A DNA stretch of 38,356 nt, from assembly GCA_001629255.1 (NCBI GenBank), contig LURZ01000036.1, positions 1 through 38,356 on the forward strand, in the 5' to 3' direction. This document shows, piece after piece, positions 28,831-37,779 of this stretch (the first letter of the stretch is position 1; the number at the start of each line of letters is the position of its first letter). A program made the position numbers and the translations under genes. Source of the DNA: Marine group II euryarchaeote REDSEA-S42_B7. Its GTDB lineage: Archaea; Thermoplasmatota; Poseidoniia; Poseidoniales; Thalassarchaeaceae. Below the pieces are notes generated by a model, which did no database searches, was not told the origin of the DNA, and saw only the letters and a program-made list of their open reading frames with translations.

Positions 28831-29286
28831 TTGTCCAGAATGCACAGTAAGGGAAAAGGGGCCAGCGGTTCGAGCAAACCCCATTCTCAGACTCCTCCAG
28901 AGTGGTCAAATTATGACAAGAAGGAAGTCGAGGAACTAATTCTTCAACTCTCCGAAGAAGGAAACTCAAACGCATCGATTGGCACCATACTCAGGGATAA
29001 ACATGGAGTTCCTAACGTAAGATTGGTGACCGGGGAAAGAATTTCACAAACTCTTGAGAGACTGGGCAAGTCCGGAAAGCTCCCGGAAGATCTCATGAGT
29101 CTGATGAGGAGAGCCCTGAGATTGATTGACCATCTCTCTAAAAATTCCAAGGACATCCACAATAGAAGGCAGCTAGAACTGTGTGAATCCAAGATAAGAC
29201 GCCTCTCTAGATACTACAGAGAGAACAATCAGATTGACTCAAATTGGACCTACAAGAGGGACCAACTAAGGCTAATGGTCGAGTAA
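28831..29286 (+). CDS. rpsO: 30S ribosomal protein S15 (uS15), archaeal type, TTG start
   Basis: MSRMHSKGKGASGSSKP...PPEWSNYDKKEVEELILQLSEEGNSNASIGTILRDKHGVPNVRLVTGERISQTLE matches the archaeal S15 pattern. The TTG start gives MSRMH, equivalent to the conserved MARMH. Confidence 0.95.
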   Translation: MSRMHSKGKGASGSSKPHSQTPPEWSNYDKKEVEELILQLSEEGNSNASIGTILRDKHGVPNVRLVTGERISQTLERLGKSGKLPEDLMSLMRRALRLIDHLSKNSKDIHNRRQLELCESKIRRLSRYYRENNQIDSNWTYKRDQLRLMVE

Positions 29287-29323
29287 TCACTAGAGATTTG
29301 TACTCTCTCTCTTCCGAAGCATC

Positions 29324-30169
29324 GTGAGAGACATATCAGAGCTCGACGTTTTCTCTCCTATTCGGGAGCCGTTTCGTAACTTTGCTAGAGAAGTTTGTGA
29401 TAGAAAAAAGAAGATACTCCTAATTTCTCAACCAAATATCACAGGGGCATTAGCTATAGCTCCAATAGAGGCAGCACTTCTTGATTCGGGCCTTCCTTAT
29501 CGAAGGAGATTCACAAATCAAAGTCCAGATTCAGAGACATTTGTCCACGTCGCTGAAGACTCAGGTAAAGGAAGAACCTTGAATGATGGGATTGTAATCT
29601 CCGAGTTCGTCGTTGAAGGGCTTAGGGGTAGTTCCGGAGATTCCAGGAAGGGTCCACTATGCACTGTGGCACAAGCGCATTTTCTAGCAACTGAGATTAA
29701 TCCAAGCAGTCAAAGGCTCAGAAGGTTAAGGCCATGGATCCTGTCAGGAAATTGGGTTGGCGACTCACTTGATAGGGCATACGATCCAGTTTACTCCTTC
29801 CTCCGAGACTATCTTTCTGAACAAGGAGTAATCAGAGTAGTTCCTGTGACTGAGGTAGAATCTCCAGAATCTGGTAATTACCCGTGGATTGAAGATGCCG
29901 AATTATGGAGAATGACTGATATTTGGCAATCCTCCGATTCGGAGAAAAGAGAACGTATAATGGGAGAACTCGCTATGCCAATTTTCAACTCAAAGGTCCC
30001 ATCAACGACCAGAGTCGAGGAACTTCTCTGGCATTGCGTAATTGCTCCAAATTGGGAATCGGATCTATCTTCTCAGATTTTCAGGGCCAACTTATTCTGG
30101 GATACAAAACAACCTGTAGAAGCAGCCAACGAAATTGCAGATTTGCTTGTCTCAATTGGCCAGATATGA
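29324..30169 (+). CDS. Possible degenerate DHH/RecJ-Cdc45-like protein
   Basis: Follows rpsO, where archaeal RecJ/GAN/Cdc45-like genes are commonly found. N-terminal ILLISQPNITGALAIAPIEAALLDSGLPYRRRF resembles the fold of DHH motif I (ISHxDxDGxxSAAIxxxAL) without the catalytic Asp residues. GTG start. Confidence 0.45.
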   Translation: MRDISELDVFSPIREPFRNFAREVCDRKKKILLISQPNITGALAIAPIEAALLDSGLPYRRRFTNQSPDSETFVHVAEDSGKGRTLNDGIVISEFVVEGLRGSSGDSRKGPLCTVAQAHFLATEINPSSQRLRRLRPWILSGNWVGDSLDRAYDPVYSFLRDYLSEQGVIRVVPVTEVESPESGNYPWIEDAELWRMTDIWQSSDSEKRERIMGELAMPIFNSKVPSTTRVEELLWHCVIAPNWESDLSSQIFRANLFWDTKQPVEAANEIADLLVSIGQI

Positions 30170-32179
30170 TTATTCTATCCTTAGGGTGCTTCCACATGCA
30201 GAGCAATCAATCCTCAGTGGTCTAATATCTGACTCGACAGGAACCTTCTTTCCGCAAGAAGGGCATCTCACCATTCCGCCCTTATTCAAATTTCTATGGG
30301 CTCCCGCATCTTCAACGACCGGAGATATTACTGAAGCGGGGAAAACAAGGAGTATACTGGAACATACAACACCTAGAACTATTGGCATAGGTAATCCGAA
30401 CCAGTAAATGGATAACGATAGAACGCCCAAAACTCCAATCATAATCATACTTGGCGCTCTTGTCCTCCTCCTAGTTAGAGCCATACCAATCCCTAGAGCC
30501 AAGCAAAGAGCGAATACTGAAATCATTGCTGATATCAACGGACTGAAGAGAAGGGCGTTTTCGGCTCCAAACTCCATTCTGAAGTCTGTATCGGATTCGA
30601 TATCGGAACTCTCCATAGTGATTATTTCCATCAATATCCACCTCCTGTGGGTATAGTCTATCTGTTCATTGTCTAGGTATATCCCTCCGAAACCAGAAAG
30701 CATCCCTGTTCTTATCTCGAATGAGAGTCCCACCGTATCCCAGAAATCATAGCCCCCTGGTCTTACAAAATCCTCAATCAGTGCTTGTCTGGAACCACTA
30801 TCGGAGACGTAGTATGTCGACGAAACTCTTAGTGAAATAGAGTCCGAATTAAATGCCCTAGAAGCCCCCAAGTCAATGCTAATCTCCAAAGGGCCAAAGT
30901 TGACCGGATCCACACCAAAAACAGCCTCTGGATCAACCATTAAACCACTGGAAAGGAACGATTTAAGATCGGACTTCGACCCTCTTAGATGGGTTTCTAG
31001 GGCCGACAGCTCCGAGTTGTCCACTCTACCGTTCTGCTTCTCTGAAGAGCTAACCTGATCTGAAAATGTATTCAGATTCCTCCACCAACTGTTTGACCCC
31101 AGGCTCTTATTTCCAATATTGTCTAGCCCCCATCTCATCCATTGGGACATAGCACCGTCGAATGATATAGTCGTCTTCCTCTCGATAGAGTTACCGTCAT
31201 ATTTGCAGTTGATTTCGACATCAAGTCCCGAGCCTCCAGTACGGGGTGGCTCTTCCTCAGGATACCAACTATTGTCTCCTGTGTCTTGACCGAGAGTAAT
31301 ATCATGAATTTTGTTCGCTTCAATAACTAATGAGCCCTGAAGGGAAATGTGGAAATCCGTCCTAACCGAACCTCCGCTACTCTCACTAGGATCCCAAACA
31401 AATGTGACATCCACCCAGTCTTCATTGGAGTTAACAATCGGGCTTTCTGCGATTTCAACATTCTGAACCAATAGGCCTCCAGATGAAGAGGTCCATATCC
31501 TGTCCCCGAAGCCAGAACTAAGTCTAACTGGAAAGAAAACCAGACTTCCCTTGACGCTAGCATCACGAATTTCTACATTTACAAGCGGGAATGACATAGA
31601 CATCGCAGCCGCATACTCTTCAGAGCCCCAGTAGAAGTTTATTCCAGATTCACTACCCGGATTTGAAAAAATCATACTCCTAACTGAGAATGTGATTTCG
31701 ATCTTGTCATTTTTAGAGTATTGACCGTCTTGCACCTCTATTGGAATAGAAAGCTCACCCGATTCGCTGAGATAAACTGCCGGGAGCTGTCCTGAGCTTT
31801 CGTAGGTATTTCCACCGATCTTTATTACAACTGTTGCGTTAGCAGAAACCCCCGTAGAATCTTTCACCTCATATGGGATGGTGAAAGTCCACGTTCCCGA
31901 AGAATAACTCCCCGATTCTCCCCAAACAATCATCCAGGTACCGATTTCAACCTCTCCAAAAACCGATGAAGTCACTTCCATGGACTTCTCCTCCTCTAAT
32001 TCATTAGAGAATGGGGTCAGTTGCCCACTATCTGCGTCTCCTATCAAAAATAGATCGAACTCATCTGGAGATTCACAGCAGTCATTGTTCTCTTGAGCAT
32101 TAGCCATCATGGGGGAAAAAACTACCATTATCATCATCGAGGAAAAAATGATTGCAAATCTTGAACTGGCTCCTTCCAC
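30170..32179 (-). CDS. Exported/surface protein with C-terminal TM segments and a terminal zinc ribbon
   Basis: The track ORF runs to 32365 and overlaps gltX. The in-frame GTG at 32179 gives a signal-like N-terminus (VEGASSRFAIIFSSMMIMVVFSPMMANAQ). C-terminal TM helices are followed by VRCPSCGKKVPVESDIRPLRIDCSACGSTLRIE. Confidence 0.7.
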   Translation of the reverse strand: MEGASSRFAIIFSSMMIMVVFSPMMANAQENNDCCESPDEFDLFLIGDADSGQLTPFSNELEEEKSMEVTSSVFGEVEIGTWMIVWGESGSYSSGTWTFTIPYEVKDSTGVSANATVVIKIGGNTYESSGQLPAVYLSESGELSIPIEVQDGQYSKNDKIEITFSVRSMIFSNPGSESGINFYWGSEEYAAAMSMSFPLVNVEIRDASVKGSLVFFPVRLSSGFGDRIWTSSSGGLLVQNVEIAESPIVNSNEDWVDVTFVWDPSESSGGSVRTDFHISLQGSLVIEANKIHDITLGQDTGDNSWYPEEEPPRTGGSGLDVEINCKYDGNSIERKTTISFDGAMSQWMRWGLDNIGNKSLGSNSWWRNLNTFSDQVSSSEKQNGRVDNSELSALETHLRGSKSDLKSFLSSGLMVDPEAVFGVDPVNFGPLEISIDLGASRAFNSDSISLRVSSTYYVSDSGSRQALIEDFVRPGGYDFWDTVGLSFEIRTGMLSGFGGIYLDNEQIDYTHRRWILMEIITMESSDIESDTDFRMEFGAENALLFSPLISAMISVFALCLALGIGMALTRRRTRAPSMIMIGVLGVLSLSIYWFGLPMPIVLGVVCSSILLVFPASVISPVVEDAGAHRNLNKGGMVRCPSCGKKVPVESDIRPLRIDCSACGSTLRIE

Positions 32180-32261
32180 GTTACTCTGATTCGGACGGGC
32201 CCCTTCAATGCCACGCAAACTTTCCGTGAAAATATGCCAATTCAAAGGAAATTCAACTTCA

Positions 32262-33971
32262 CTAATTGTGTAGCCAAAGGAGCCTTGCAATCCCGTCTTG
32301 AATTCCTTCGAATCTAGCAAAACCCACTCGCTCAAGTTGGTAAACTTCTCCCTCTCCAAGTTCAAAGTCCTCTAGAACCCCGGTTACCTCAGAAATCTCC
32401 TCACCATAAGGTACTGACAATATTGCTTCTAAGGACAACTTCTCTGGAATCCAATGTACTATTTTCCTGTCATCGCTCTTATCAACCGACTCTATGGTTG
32501 CAGATGAACCTGAGATTATGATATCGGCGAAGTCTTTCAGCCTCAGTTTTCCTTCGACATAGTCACTATCTTGAATTGATACAGTCGTCCCGACTTCCCA
32601 CACTCTGAAACCATCTATTTCGCCATCTGGATGTCTAGGAATCATTACTCTTGAGGGGATATTTTCGGAACTAATATCCAGACTTTTAGGACTCGAGACG
32701 AAAGCCCTTCTTTCGCAATTACCGTCTATTATTCTAGAGTTAAATGACTCCAATGTCTTCAGTGATATTGAGATATCCTTCTGAGTAAGGCCAACTTCTT
32801 TCCAAAGCTCTGCTAGAGAGCGAGGATCAAATCCGCGACGACGCATCGCTCTAAGTGTAGGGAGCCTCGGATCGTCCCATCCCGAGAATTTCCCGGAATC
32901 AATGGATGAAGACATCCCAGAGGTAGAGAAACCTCCAAACTCATGAATCTTAACCCTGCCCCAATACAATGGCTCGGGATAATCCCAACCGAAGTGTTCG
33001 TAGAGAATTGTCTGCTTTCTTGTGCTGTCCATCAAATCCTTTCCTCTGATGATGTGGCTCACTCCTTGCAGATGATCTTCAATGGCGCTTTGGAAATCTA
33101 ACAGAGGCCAAACCTTGTACGTATCGCCGACTATAGGATGCGGGGAATGCTGAATCCTTAGTGCTGGCCAGTCTCTCAAAGCGGGATTCGGCAGATCCAT
33201 TCCGGTCTTTACCCTAACAACAGCACCTCCCTCATCAATCTCTCCAGAGTTCATTTTATTCCAATCGTCCATGTTCTGCTGGACCGACTTATCCCTACAT
33301 GGACATTTAGTCTTTGAAACTCTGAACGCACGAAAATCCTGAGCAGTACATTTGCAAACATAGCCAAAACCCCCAGCCAACATCTTCTCAGCGTGTTGGA
33401 GATATATTGGCATCCGTTCGCTAGCTCTAATCACCACGTCTGCAGCCTTTCCTGACATCCATTCGAACTCTTCTTCTATCCAAGCATAAGCATCAATCAT
33501 TGGAGGTTTTACCTTAGTATCGGTATCATCAAACCTGAGTACGACTTTCCCTTGGTATTTATCAGCGTATAGGGAATTGATGGCTACTCCTCTCGAATGT
33601 CCTATGGATAAAGGGCCATTGGGGTTAGGGGCGAATCTCAGGATAACTTCTGATGTATTGCCTGGAAGATCCCTCAAACCCTCATTTTTCTTGTGCCTCT
33701 CCCTATCTAGGGCTTCGGGAGCTAAGCTCTCCAACTCTTTACGAACTCCTTCAATTCCATCTTCACGAGCTATAAAATTAGCCCTTGTGACCTCTTCCTC
33801 TACTAACAATAGTAGGCTCTTTACACGGGTTCTGAGTTGTTCTCTCTCTGCAAGAACTCTACCTAATACGCTTCCAGACTGCCCTTTTCCGCCGTACTCT
33901 ATAGCGTTCTGTAATGCATACTTGCGAACCGCATCTCGATCCTCCAATGCGAAAACTTCCTTCTCAGTCAT
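32262..33971 (-). CDS. gltX: Glutamyl-tRNA synthetase, archaeal type
   Basis: VILRFAPNPNGPLSIGHSRGVAINSLYADKYQGKVVLRFDDTDTKVKPP (HIGH-region), FSTSGMSSSIDSGKFSGWDDPRLPTLRAMRRRGFDP. Confidence 0.95.
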   Translation of the reverse strand: MTEKEVFALEDRDAVRKYALQNAIEYGGKGQSGSVLGRVLAEREQLRTRVKSLLLLVEEEVTRANFIAREDGIEGVRKELESLAPEALDRERHKKNEGLRDLPGNTSEVILRFAPNPNGPLSIGHSRGVAINSLYADKYQGKVVLRFDDTDTKVKPPMIDAYAWIEEEFEWMSGKAADVVIRASERMPIYLQHAEKMLAGGFGYVCKCTAQDFRAFRVSKTKCPCRDKSVQQNMDDWNKMNSGEIDEGGAVVRVKTGMDLPNPALRDWPALRIQHSPHPIVGDTYKVWPLLDFQSAIEDHLQGVSHIIRGKDLMDSTRKQTILYEHFGWDYPEPLYWGRVKIHEFGGFSTSGMSSSIDSGKFSGWDDPRLPTLRAMRRRGFDPRSLAELWKEVGLTQKDISISLKTLESFNSRIIDGNCERRAFVSSPKSLDISSENIPSRVMIPRHPDGEIDGFRVWEVGTTVSIQDSDYVEGKLRLKDFADIIISGSSATIESVDKSDDRKIVHWIPEKLSLEAILSVPYGEEISEVTGVLEDFELGEGEVYQLERVGFARFEGIQDGIARLLWLHN

Positions 33972-34015
33972 ATTTTACATTTGAACCAGACATCGGTTAC
34001 ATTTCACCATTCTTA

Positions 34016-34753
34016 TTATTCCCATTCATCTAGAGCCGATTGAAACACTCCGTTTCGTTCATTCGCTCTTGTTTGAATGGGGCGATTGTGGCTCTTGCTC
34101 CAGATTCTCTTTACATTCGCCCACTTTCTCCTGATACAATCCGCGAGAACTTCTTCCTCACACAATATCTCTAGGGCTTCCCTGGTCTTTGGGTCCGAGG
34201 GATATCCAGAACCTAGATCAATATTCAATTCCTGTGACAGCTCTTCCATCACTGAGTCCCTAACTACTTTGGCAACAATGCTTGCCGCTGCTACGACTTC
34301 ATCTCTGGAATCCATCTTATGCCCTGAATAAATCTTGCATTCATGCCAACCATCTCCAAGAGTCTTGGACACCATCTTACCGAACCTCTCTTCATCAACG
34401 TCACATGCATCGAGGAAAATCTCTAGATTCCCCCCAGGTTCGGCGGCATCTCCGATTGCTTCGGAAAAGAGGAGCTCCTCTAACGAATTCAGATTCCCAT
34501 CATCCATCCACTCGTCTATCCTTCTTGCGTCACAAATTACCAAACCAATGGTCCAATCTAATGATTCAGTGTAGGATAAAATCTCCTTGTACAGGCGATC
34601 CCTTTTCCTTTTACTCAAATTCTTCGAATCATCGACTCCCAAGTCTCTAAGAATCGATCTGTCCGCCTCAGGGATATTAAGTGCTGAAACAACTAGTGGC
34701 CCGATGGCGGGACCCCTTCCGGCCTCATCCACCCCTATGTGCCGTGCAATCAT
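34016..34753 (-). CDS. rnhB: Ribonuclease HII
   Basis: HIGVDEAGRGPAIGPLVVSAL, DDSKNLSKRKRDRLY, DEVVAAASIVAKVVRD. The track ORF extends to 34828; the ATG at 34753 (MIARHIGVDEAGRG) is the likely start. Confidence 0.95.
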   Translation of the reverse strand: MIARHIGVDEAGRGPAIGPLVVSALNIPEADRSILRDLGVDDSKNLSKRKRDRLYKEILSYTESLDWTIGLVICDARRIDEWMDDGNLNSLEELLFSEAIGDAAEPGGNLEIFLDACDVDEERFGKMVSKTLGDGWHECKIYSGHKMDSRDEVVAAASIVAKVVRDSVMEELSQELNIDLGSGYPSDPKTREALEILCEEEVLADCIRRKWANVKRIWSKSHNRPIQTRANERNGVFQSALDEWE

Positions 34754-34844
34754 GCTTACTCCAAAAGAACCAATTCCATCAAAACTACTGCTTTCCGACT
34801 CAAAATAGAGAAAATATGATCTCATCACTCCCCATTATAGTAAC

Positions 34845-35097
34845 ATGGGACCCACATGGCCCTTCAAGAAGAAGAAACCATCGAAATCGAAAGTGTCTAG
34901 TGCGAATTACATGAGGAATGTGGTTGAGTATGAGAAAAAAACCGGAAAGAAACAAGAAAAAAGGTGACAAAGCCCATCTTAAGAACGAGGAGTTCTTGAA
35001 CGCCATTAAACTCCTTTCCAAGGATGAAGGTGAGAACTATGATATTGGATCAGGGATTATCCTGTATATTGCCTCTAAGTCAATCTCTCCGGCTTGA
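34845..35097 (+). other. Candidate small basic protein gene split across two frames (34845-34967 and 34930-35097)
   Basis: Frame A: MGPTWPFKKKKPSKSKVSSANYMRNVVEYEKKTGKKQEKR* (34845-34967). The +1 frame continues GDKAHLKNEEFLNAIKLLSKDEGENYDIGSGIILYIASKSISPA* (stop 35095-35097). The junction lies at A-rich tracts (GAGAAAAAAACC and CAAGAAAAAAGG). Confidence 0.4.
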
Positions 35098-36791
35098 ATT
35101 GGGGATTTAATTCCGAAAAAGCCGCTTACTTTCGGGTCAATCTCTCCGAACTCCCCAATCTTCTCTTCTTGAATAAAAACATGGCTCCCCCTTCCACTTA
35201 TCCAAGGTCCATCCTCAGCATCTGTCGGTCTGAATTCAACATCATCTTGAATCGCCCCCATGTCCCTAAGTAAGGCCTGTACAATTCCCTTTGAAGAAGT
35301 GAATCCACTGCCTACTTCTGCACATGCCCAAGCCGCTCGCAGGAAGTTCTTCGAATCTCGAATGACGTCTCCAAGTTCGTAAACCCTCTGTGGTAGCTCA
35401 TGGTGGCGATTTGCTGCAAGCAGGCTTAGTAGCGAGGGTAGGACATATTGTCTTAGCAGAGTGTGATCTGATGTTATTGGATTTGCAATCTCTGTAACGT
35501 ATCCTTCATTCGGCCATCTAACATTTTCGAACTGGTCTCTTTCGTTTGAAAGAGTCAGGCTCTGCACCTCTTGCAGACCGCACGCCCTCAAGCTTTCGCC
35601 AACTCTCCTCTTTAGATTAGAGCTCTTCAATGGCAGCGCATCAAGATGTGTCGTAGAAAGCTTCAGTGGAAGATTCTGGAAACCGAAACCTATTGCGATA
35701 TCTTCCACAATATCAACTGGGTGCATGATGTCGCTCCTCCATCGAGGCATTTTGATTAGATGCTCAACCTCTCCAACTACGCAGTCCGACCACCTCCCCC
35801 TCTGGTTTGGACCATCTGTAACAGTGCGACTTCCTTCTAATGTGCCGCCCATTTTTTTGATTGAGGATGACAATTCTTCTGAGGCCAATTTTATTCCTAG
35901 AATTTTCTCAATAAGACTGTCGGGAACTCGATGAGTTATGGCTTCTCCTTTTGGAGACAAATACTGCTCTCCATCTGTATCATTTAGTTGGATACTCTCA
36001 ATCTCTCCTCCTCTCTCAGACATAGATAGACAGACGAGAAGTAGAGATGCTTCACACGCTCTTCTGTCCCAACCCGTCACATCGATGAAAAAGTCAGTCG
36101 TCTCCTCGCTTACTGTAGTGTGACTACCATTGATTATTGGTGGGAATGATAGCACCTTATCGTCAGAGTCCAGAATTATCGGGAATTTGTTAAGATCCTG
36201 CACGAGATGGGCATATTCAATTCCCTTAGGATGGTGTGTAAGTATTTTCTCAATACTCATCTCCTCCATACTAGCGAGAGGAGTGAAGGAAAATCCTGAC
36301 GACACAGTTGTTACTCGAAATGGAGGTCTCAGCGTACTAAGATCATGGACTCCAATCGAAGCGAATCTTCTCTTTCTCCCAAGTGTCATATGCAACTTTT
36401 CTTGATGATCCATCAAACTCTGAATGAAATCTCCCTTTTCCTCAGAATTAGCACCAGTATTTACGGCTCTAACAACTGCACCAACTACAACAGGCCTCAC
36501 AGTCGCCAGTTCGGAATCAACTGTGAGAGAAATTTCGCCTGTTGTCACAGCCATGTCTGGTTCTTCCTCACTTAGACAAAGGAATGACCTGGATGCCCTA
36601 CTCATTGTCTCATGACTAAGTAGGTCTGGACGATCGGGAAAAACCTCCACTTCTACAGACTGTTCGTCATTTCTATCAACGGGGCAACCAATGTCGGGGA
36701 GCCAATCTGACCATTCTTCCCATCGGTGGTCAATTCCATTGATTTTCTGCACAAATTCGAGAATAGAGTGTTTGAAGTCCAAGGTAGGCAT
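35037..36791 (-). CDS. pheT: Phenylalanyl-tRNA synthetase beta subunit, archaeal type
   Basis: MPTLDFKHSILEFVQ...VEVEVFPDRPDLLSHETMSRA; B5-like MPRWRSDIMHPVDIVEDIAIGFGFQNL; GLQEVQSLTLSNERDQF; EIANPITSDHTLLRQYVLPSLLSLLAAN. Confidence 0.95.
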   Translation of the reverse strand: MPTLDFKHSILEFVQKINGIDHRWEEWSDWLPDIGCPVDRNDEQSVEVEVFPDRPDLLSHETMSRASRSFLCLSEEEPDMAVTTGEISLTVDSELATVRPVVVGAVVRAVNTGANSEEKGDFIQSLMDHQEKLHMTLGRKRRFASIGVHDLSTLRPPFRVTTVSSGFSFTPLASMEEMSIEKILTHHPKGIEYAHLVQDLNKFPIILDSDDKVLSFPPIINGSHTTVSEETTDFFIDVTGWDRRACEASLLLVCLSMSERGGEIESIQLNDTDGEQYLSPKGEAITHRVPDSLIEKILGIKLASEELSSSIKKMGGTLEGSRTVTDGPNQRGRWSDCVVGEVEHLIKMPRWRSDIMHPVDIVEDIAIGFGFQNLPLKLSTTHLDALPLKSSNLKRRVGESLRACGLQEVQSLTLSNERDQFENVRWPNEGYVTEIANPITSDHTLLRQYVLPSLLSLLAANRHHELPQRVYELGDVIRDSKNFLRAAWACAEVGSGFTSSKGIVQALLRDMGAIQDDVEFRPTDAEDGPWISGRGSHVFIQEEKIGEFGEIDPKVSGFFGIKSPIQAGEIDLEAIYRIIPDPIS

Positions 36792-36795
36792 TAAT

Positions 36796-37779
36796 TCACC
36801 CTAGTTCTAACCACATTTTCAGCGGACGTTCATACCCCACAAGCCTCAGTCCGGATATTGCAGCAGTATCATAGTCATTGGCTCTGAGATTCCTCCTTCC
36901 AATCCTATCTATTCGATCAACCCCTATATCTCTCATCCAACCCCGTATTTCCTTTCCTAGAACCTCAATCTTTGAATCCACGTTCCCACCCATGTAAGGA
37001 GAAACTATAGCAGTACAGCCAGATGCTACAGCGATTAGCATATCCTTGGCATCCGGTTCAAAGTCGATCTCCAACATCACGAACTTACCTGTCTCACTAA
37101 TTCCCATTGCCTTCGATGCAAGGCCAATCTTCGGTAGGGAAGACGCAAGTCTTGAACCACTGGGAGTTGAACAGATAACTACTGCACCGTCTAGTTCCAA
37201 GTCCATCACCAATCTGAACACTCTCTCAATTCTGTCAATCCTTCCCCTAAGCAGAATTATCGCGTTATTATCCATTCTACTCCTCATAGAAATCAGCATA
37301 GCCTCAATTTCTGAGTCATTAAGACCGGGGAAATCAGTAATATCCAAAATTATTCCTGAACAATTTCTAACGAAGTCTATTGACTCTGCGAACTCCTTCT
37401 TACCCACCAGAAGCAGGTCATTAGTCCTCGTTCTAGAGCGAACAATTGCTGGAGCTACAACCTCGTCCCATTCTTCCGAACCCAATGTAGTCTGGCAGCT
37501 AATTAGCCAGGGAATTTCAAGTAGCGTGCCTTCTGAATCAGAGTCACTTTGCACAAGAAGAGTATAGTGATCCAGTATTGCATTATCTGCAAGAGAGTCC
37601 TCATTAGGGTGCAAGGAAATCTTCTCAAATCCTTCTAAGATTGAGCACTCCAGGTGTCTATCTCCCTTGTGGATTATCTCTCCCGGTTCTAGAACCAAAG
37701 CATCATCATTTAGCTCAAGTCCCATAGGTTCTAGGATTTTTGAGAACTCTTTGATTTCTGATTTCTTTATCGATCTCAT
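36796..37779 (-). CDS. Glutamate-synthase FMN-barrel-like protein, possibly degenerate
   Basis: Adjacent to and overlapping a GXGXG-domain gene. The C-terminus (AVASGCTAIVSPYMGG...RDIGVDRIDRIGRRNLRANDYDTAAISGLRLVGYERPLKMW) resembles the C-terminal end of archaeal glutamate-synthase-related barrels. The GltS 3Fe-4S cysteine motif is not seen. ATG 37779 is a plausible start (track start 37863). Confidence 0.5.
   Translation of the reverse strand: MRSIKKSEIKEFSKILEPMGLELNDDALVLEPGEIIHKGDRHLECSILEGFEKISLHPNEDSLADNAILDHYTLLVQSDSDSEGTLLEIPWLISCQTTLGSEEWDEVVAPAIVRSRTRTNDLLLVGKKEFAESIDFVRNCSGIILDITDFPGLNDSEIEAMLISMRSRMDNNAIILLRGRIDRIERVFRLVMDLELDGAVVICSTPSGSRLASSLPKIGLASKAMGISETGKFVMLEIDFEPDAKDMLIAVASGCTAIVSPYMGGNVDSKIEVLGKEIRGWMRDIGVDRIDRIGRRNLRANDYDTAAISGLRLVGYERPLKMWLELG

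Noticed and set aside
28776-28880. tRNA-like segments: TGGCGTAGCGGTTAA (box A-like) and GCGGTTCGAGC (box B-like)
   Set aside because: No D-stem or T-stem pairing, no 7-bp acceptor, and the box B-like part is an rpsO codon run (SGSSKP).
34800-35021. Minus-strand 73-aa hydrophobic ORF
   Set aside because: It is antisense to a Lys-rich plus-strand frame, so Phe/Leu richness is expected; no independent support.
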